Positions 5,844-7,575 of a DNA stretch of 7,575 nt are shown piece after piece. Below the pieces are notes generated by a model, which was given only the letters and a program-made list of their open reading frames with translations, did no database searches and had not been told where the DNA came from. Source of the stretch: an uncultured Pseudomonadota bacterium (GTDB taxonomy: Bacteria > Myxococcota > UBA796). The translations under genes and the position numbers were made by a program. The stretch spans positions 1 through 7,575 of the forward strand of contig CAJWHX010000156.1 of NCBI GenBank assembly GCA_913040875.1. The letters run 5' to 3'. Position 1 is the first letter of the stretch, and every line of letters starts with the position of its first letter.

Positions 5844-7575
5844 ATGTCTGTTTTGCGTTCTGGTCAACTAAAAGAAATCGACAGTGTATTTTGTCAGGCG
5901 ACATTGGATTGGCATCATGAAGCAGAGTCGACCGGATTTGACTGGTATCTGTTAAAGCATGGCGTGTTTCATTTGTTGTCGCAAGGCCAAGTGGAAAAGG
6001 CCAAACAACGGATGCTCGATATTCACTTTATGGCAGAATTTTCAGAAGCCTACGAGACTGTGGTGGAGCCGTTGAAAGCCTTTCGTGTTGTTGGTGTTGA
6101 AGACATGGGACGAGGATTTTGTGATGTAGGAGAATCTTTGAACCGTGTGGATGAGCCTACCATATTGGATGCGACTGCCTGTGGCAGGGTAGCAGGACTG
6201 CTTCGAGATGCTGGATTGTATGATGCGGGTGTTATCCTAGAAAAGATACGATATTCTGTTTTTGAACGTGTTTTGCGAAAAGAGCATCCCGGGATACTGA
6301 CCTCTATAAACAATCTTGCCGGACTATATCAGTCTCAAGGTAGATATGAAAAAACCGAACCTTTACTTATACGATGTTTAGAGACTAGAGAACGGACTTT
6401 GGGCAAAGAACATCCCCGTACACTGACCTCTATAAACAGTCTTGCAGTTCTATACGAAAAACAAGGTAGATATGAAGAAGCGGAACCTTTATGCATTAGA
6501 GCGCTAGAGGCTAGAGAACGTGTTTTGGGCAAAGAGCATCCATCTACACTGACCTCTGTAGGAAGTCTTGCAGTTCTATACCATGATCAAGGTAGATACG
6601 AAGAAGCGGAACCCTTACATATTAGAGCGCTAGAAGGCAGAGAACGAACTTTGGGGAAAGAGCATCCAGATACATTGACCTCTGTAGGTAGTCTTGCAGT
6701 TCTATACCATGATCAAGGTAGATATGAAGAAGCGGAACCTTTATGCATTAGAGCGCTAGAAGCTAGAGAACGAACTCTTGGCAAAGAGCATCCGTCTACA
6801 CTCAACTCTGTAGTAAGTCTTGCCTTACTATATCAGTATCAAGGTAGATATGAAGAAGCGGAACCTTTATGCATTAGAGCGCTAGAATCGAGTGAAAGAA
6901 CTCTTGGTAAAGAGCATCCAGACACACTGACCTCTATAAACAGTCTTGCAGTTCTATACCATGATCAAGGTAGATACGAAGAAGCGGAACCTTTATACAT
7001 TAGAGCGCTAGAATCGAGTGAAAGAACTCTTGGCAGAGAACACCCAAAAACACTGACCTCTATCAACAGTCTTGCAGTTCTATACCATGATCAAGGTAGA
7101 TATGAAGAAGCGGAATCTTTATGCATTAGAGCGCTAGAATCGAAAGAACGCATTTTGGGTAAAGAACATCCCCATACACTCACCACTATAAACAATCTTG
7201 CCGGACTATACAATAGTCAAGGTAGATACGAAGAAGCCGAACGTTTGTATATTAGAGCGCTAGAAGCCAAAGAACGAACTTTGGGGAAAGAACATCCAGA
7301 TACACTCAACTCTGTAGGAAATCTTGCTGGAGTATATAGGTTTCAAGGTAGATATGAAGAAGCGGAACCTTTATATATTAGAGTATTGGATGTCTTTGAA
7401 CGTGTTTTGGGGAAAGAACATCCCCATACACTGACCTCTGTCGGAAATCTTGCTGGAGTATATAGGTCTCAAGGTAGATATGAAGAAGCGGAACCTTTGT
7501 ATATTAGAGTGCTAGAATCGAGAGAACGAACTCTTGGCAAAGAGCATCCGTCTACACTCAACTCTGTAGTAAGTC
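5844..7575 (+). CDS. TPR-repeat (kinesin-light-chain-type) protein, N-terminal part, open at right edge
   Basis: An uninterrupted frame of 577 codons from ATG 5844 to the window end; the C-terminus is outside. No signal peptide or membrane segment is visible, so it is likely cytoplasmic. Residues ~1-105 form a helical region whose segment around 30-70 (WYLLKHGVFHLLSQGQ, then an LDIHF-like stretch) resembles the Y..HL..HL..AG...LL.DF linker seen before the repeats in NACHT/NB-ARC STAND proteins; no P-loop is present. Residues ~106-147 are a degenerate TPR (GLYDAG in place of GRYEEA). From residue 148 come ten complete 42-residue TPRs and the first ten residues of an eleventh. TPR arrays of this kind bind protein partners; the partner here cannot be read. 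It lies 71 bp after the transporter gene on the same strand, but the context gives no functional link. Confidence 0.9.
   Translation, partial: MSVLRSGQLKEIDSVFCQATLDWHHEAESTGFDWYLLKHGVFHLLSQGQVEKAKQRMLDIHFMAEFSEAYETVVEPLKAFRVVGVEDMGRGFCDVGESLNRVDEPTILDATACGRVAGLLRDAGLYDAGVILEKIRYSVFERVLRKEHPGILTSINNLAGLYQSQGRYEKTEPLLIRCLETRERTLGKEHPRTLTSINSLAVLYEKQGRYEEAEPLCIRALEARERVLGKEHPSTLTSVGSLAVLYHDQGRYEEAEPLHIRALEGRERTLGKEHPDTLTSVGSLAVLYHDQGRYEEAEPLCIRALEARERTLGKEHPSTLNSVVSLALLYQYQGRYEEAEPLCIRALESSERTLGKEHPDTLTSINSLAVLYHDQGRYEEAEPLYIRALESSERTLGREHPKTLTSINSLAVLYHDQGRYEEAESLCIRALESKERILGKEHPHTLTTINNLAGLYNSQGRYEEAERLYIRALEAKERTLGKEHPDTLNSVGNLAGVYRFQGRYEEAEPLYIRVLDVFERVLGKEHPHTLTSVGNLAGVYRSQGRYEEAEPLYIRVLESRERTLGKEHPSTLNSVVS
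6285..7575 (+). repeat. Tandem 126-bp coding repeat array, 10 full units plus a partial
   Basis: Units begin with the HP codons at 6285, 6411, 6537, 6663, 6789, 6915, 7041, 7167, 7293 and 7419, with a partial unit from 7545. The period is exactly 126 bp with no indel, shown by CAAGGTAGA recurring at 6336 and every 126 bp to 7470. Each unit encodes a 42-residue TPR with the fixed parts HP.TL at 1-5 (HPGIL in unit 1), LA at 11-12, QGRYE at 18-22, E25, ER at 36-37 and LG at 39-40. Bases 6159-6284 hold a diverged unit that may be the ancestral cap. DNA conservation extends to silent positions, for instance AGA in every GRY, so the array expanded recently or is being homogenised. Confidence 0.95.
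7521..7575 (+). repeat. 55-nt exact copy of 6765-6819, six units apart
   Basis: Bases 7521-7575 are identical to 6765-6819, a distance of 756 bp or exactly six units. The match covers the end of one unit and the start of the next, including the rare NSVVS variant otherwise seen only in unit 5. It is cut by the window end and may be longer. Confidence 0.9.

Noticed and set aside
6050..6532. Minus-strand frames of 87 and 65 residues
   Set aside because: They are antisense to the TPR gene; the internal repetition in the second simply mirrors the 126-bp units.
6285..7575. CRISPR-like array
   Set aside because: The repeat is 126 bp, fully coding in one frame, with no unique spacers between short direct repeats.
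6285..7575. Diversity-generating retroelement target
   Set aside because: Variation between units looked suggestive, but there is no reverse transcriptase, no template repeat and no adenine-specific pattern of change in the window.

Overview
The window reads as bacterial chromosome of moderate GC with dense gene packing and good Shine-Dalgarno sequences. The proteins look proteobacterial, and a marine or environmental gammaproteobacterium would fit, but nothing here fixes the taxon. I see no rRNA, tRNA, CRISPR array, insertion sequence or integrase.

Left part (1-4236, minus strand): a compact four-gene run read right to left. It encodes a glutamine-synthetase-family gamma-glutamyl-amide synthetase, an NAD(P)-dependent aldehyde dehydrogenase, an iron-containing alcohol dehydrogenase and a HAD-family phosphatase that runs off the left edge. 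Gaps are 41 and 38 bp, and the last pair overlaps in ATGA, so this is very probably one operon. The set resembles gamma-glutamylation pathways for amines and amino alcohols (the Puu and Ipu types): the amine is capped with glutamate, then an alcohol group is oxidised to aldehyde and on to acid.

Middle (4237-5772): a 162-bp divergent intergenic region, then a plus-strand MFS transporter of the organophosphate:phosphate antiporter (OPA) type. It keeps both arginines that bind phosphate in GlpT. A phosphate-ester transporter facing a pathway that includes a HAD phosphatase suggests uptake and breakdown of a phosphorylated amino alcohol, such as phosphoethanolamine or a relative. That substrate is inference.

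Right part (5844-7575, plus strand): the start of a large gene that is still open at the right edge. Its N-terminal ~105 residues resemble the helical linker of STAND/NACHT proteins, but no NTPase domain is present. After one degenerate repeat come ten complete, strictly periodic 126-bp units (42 residues each, kinesin-light-chain-type TPR) and the start of an eleventh. The units are nearly identical at DNA level, differ at a few fixed positions, and contain a 55-nt exact repeat six units apart, which points to recent array rearrangement. This is the most unusual part of the window.
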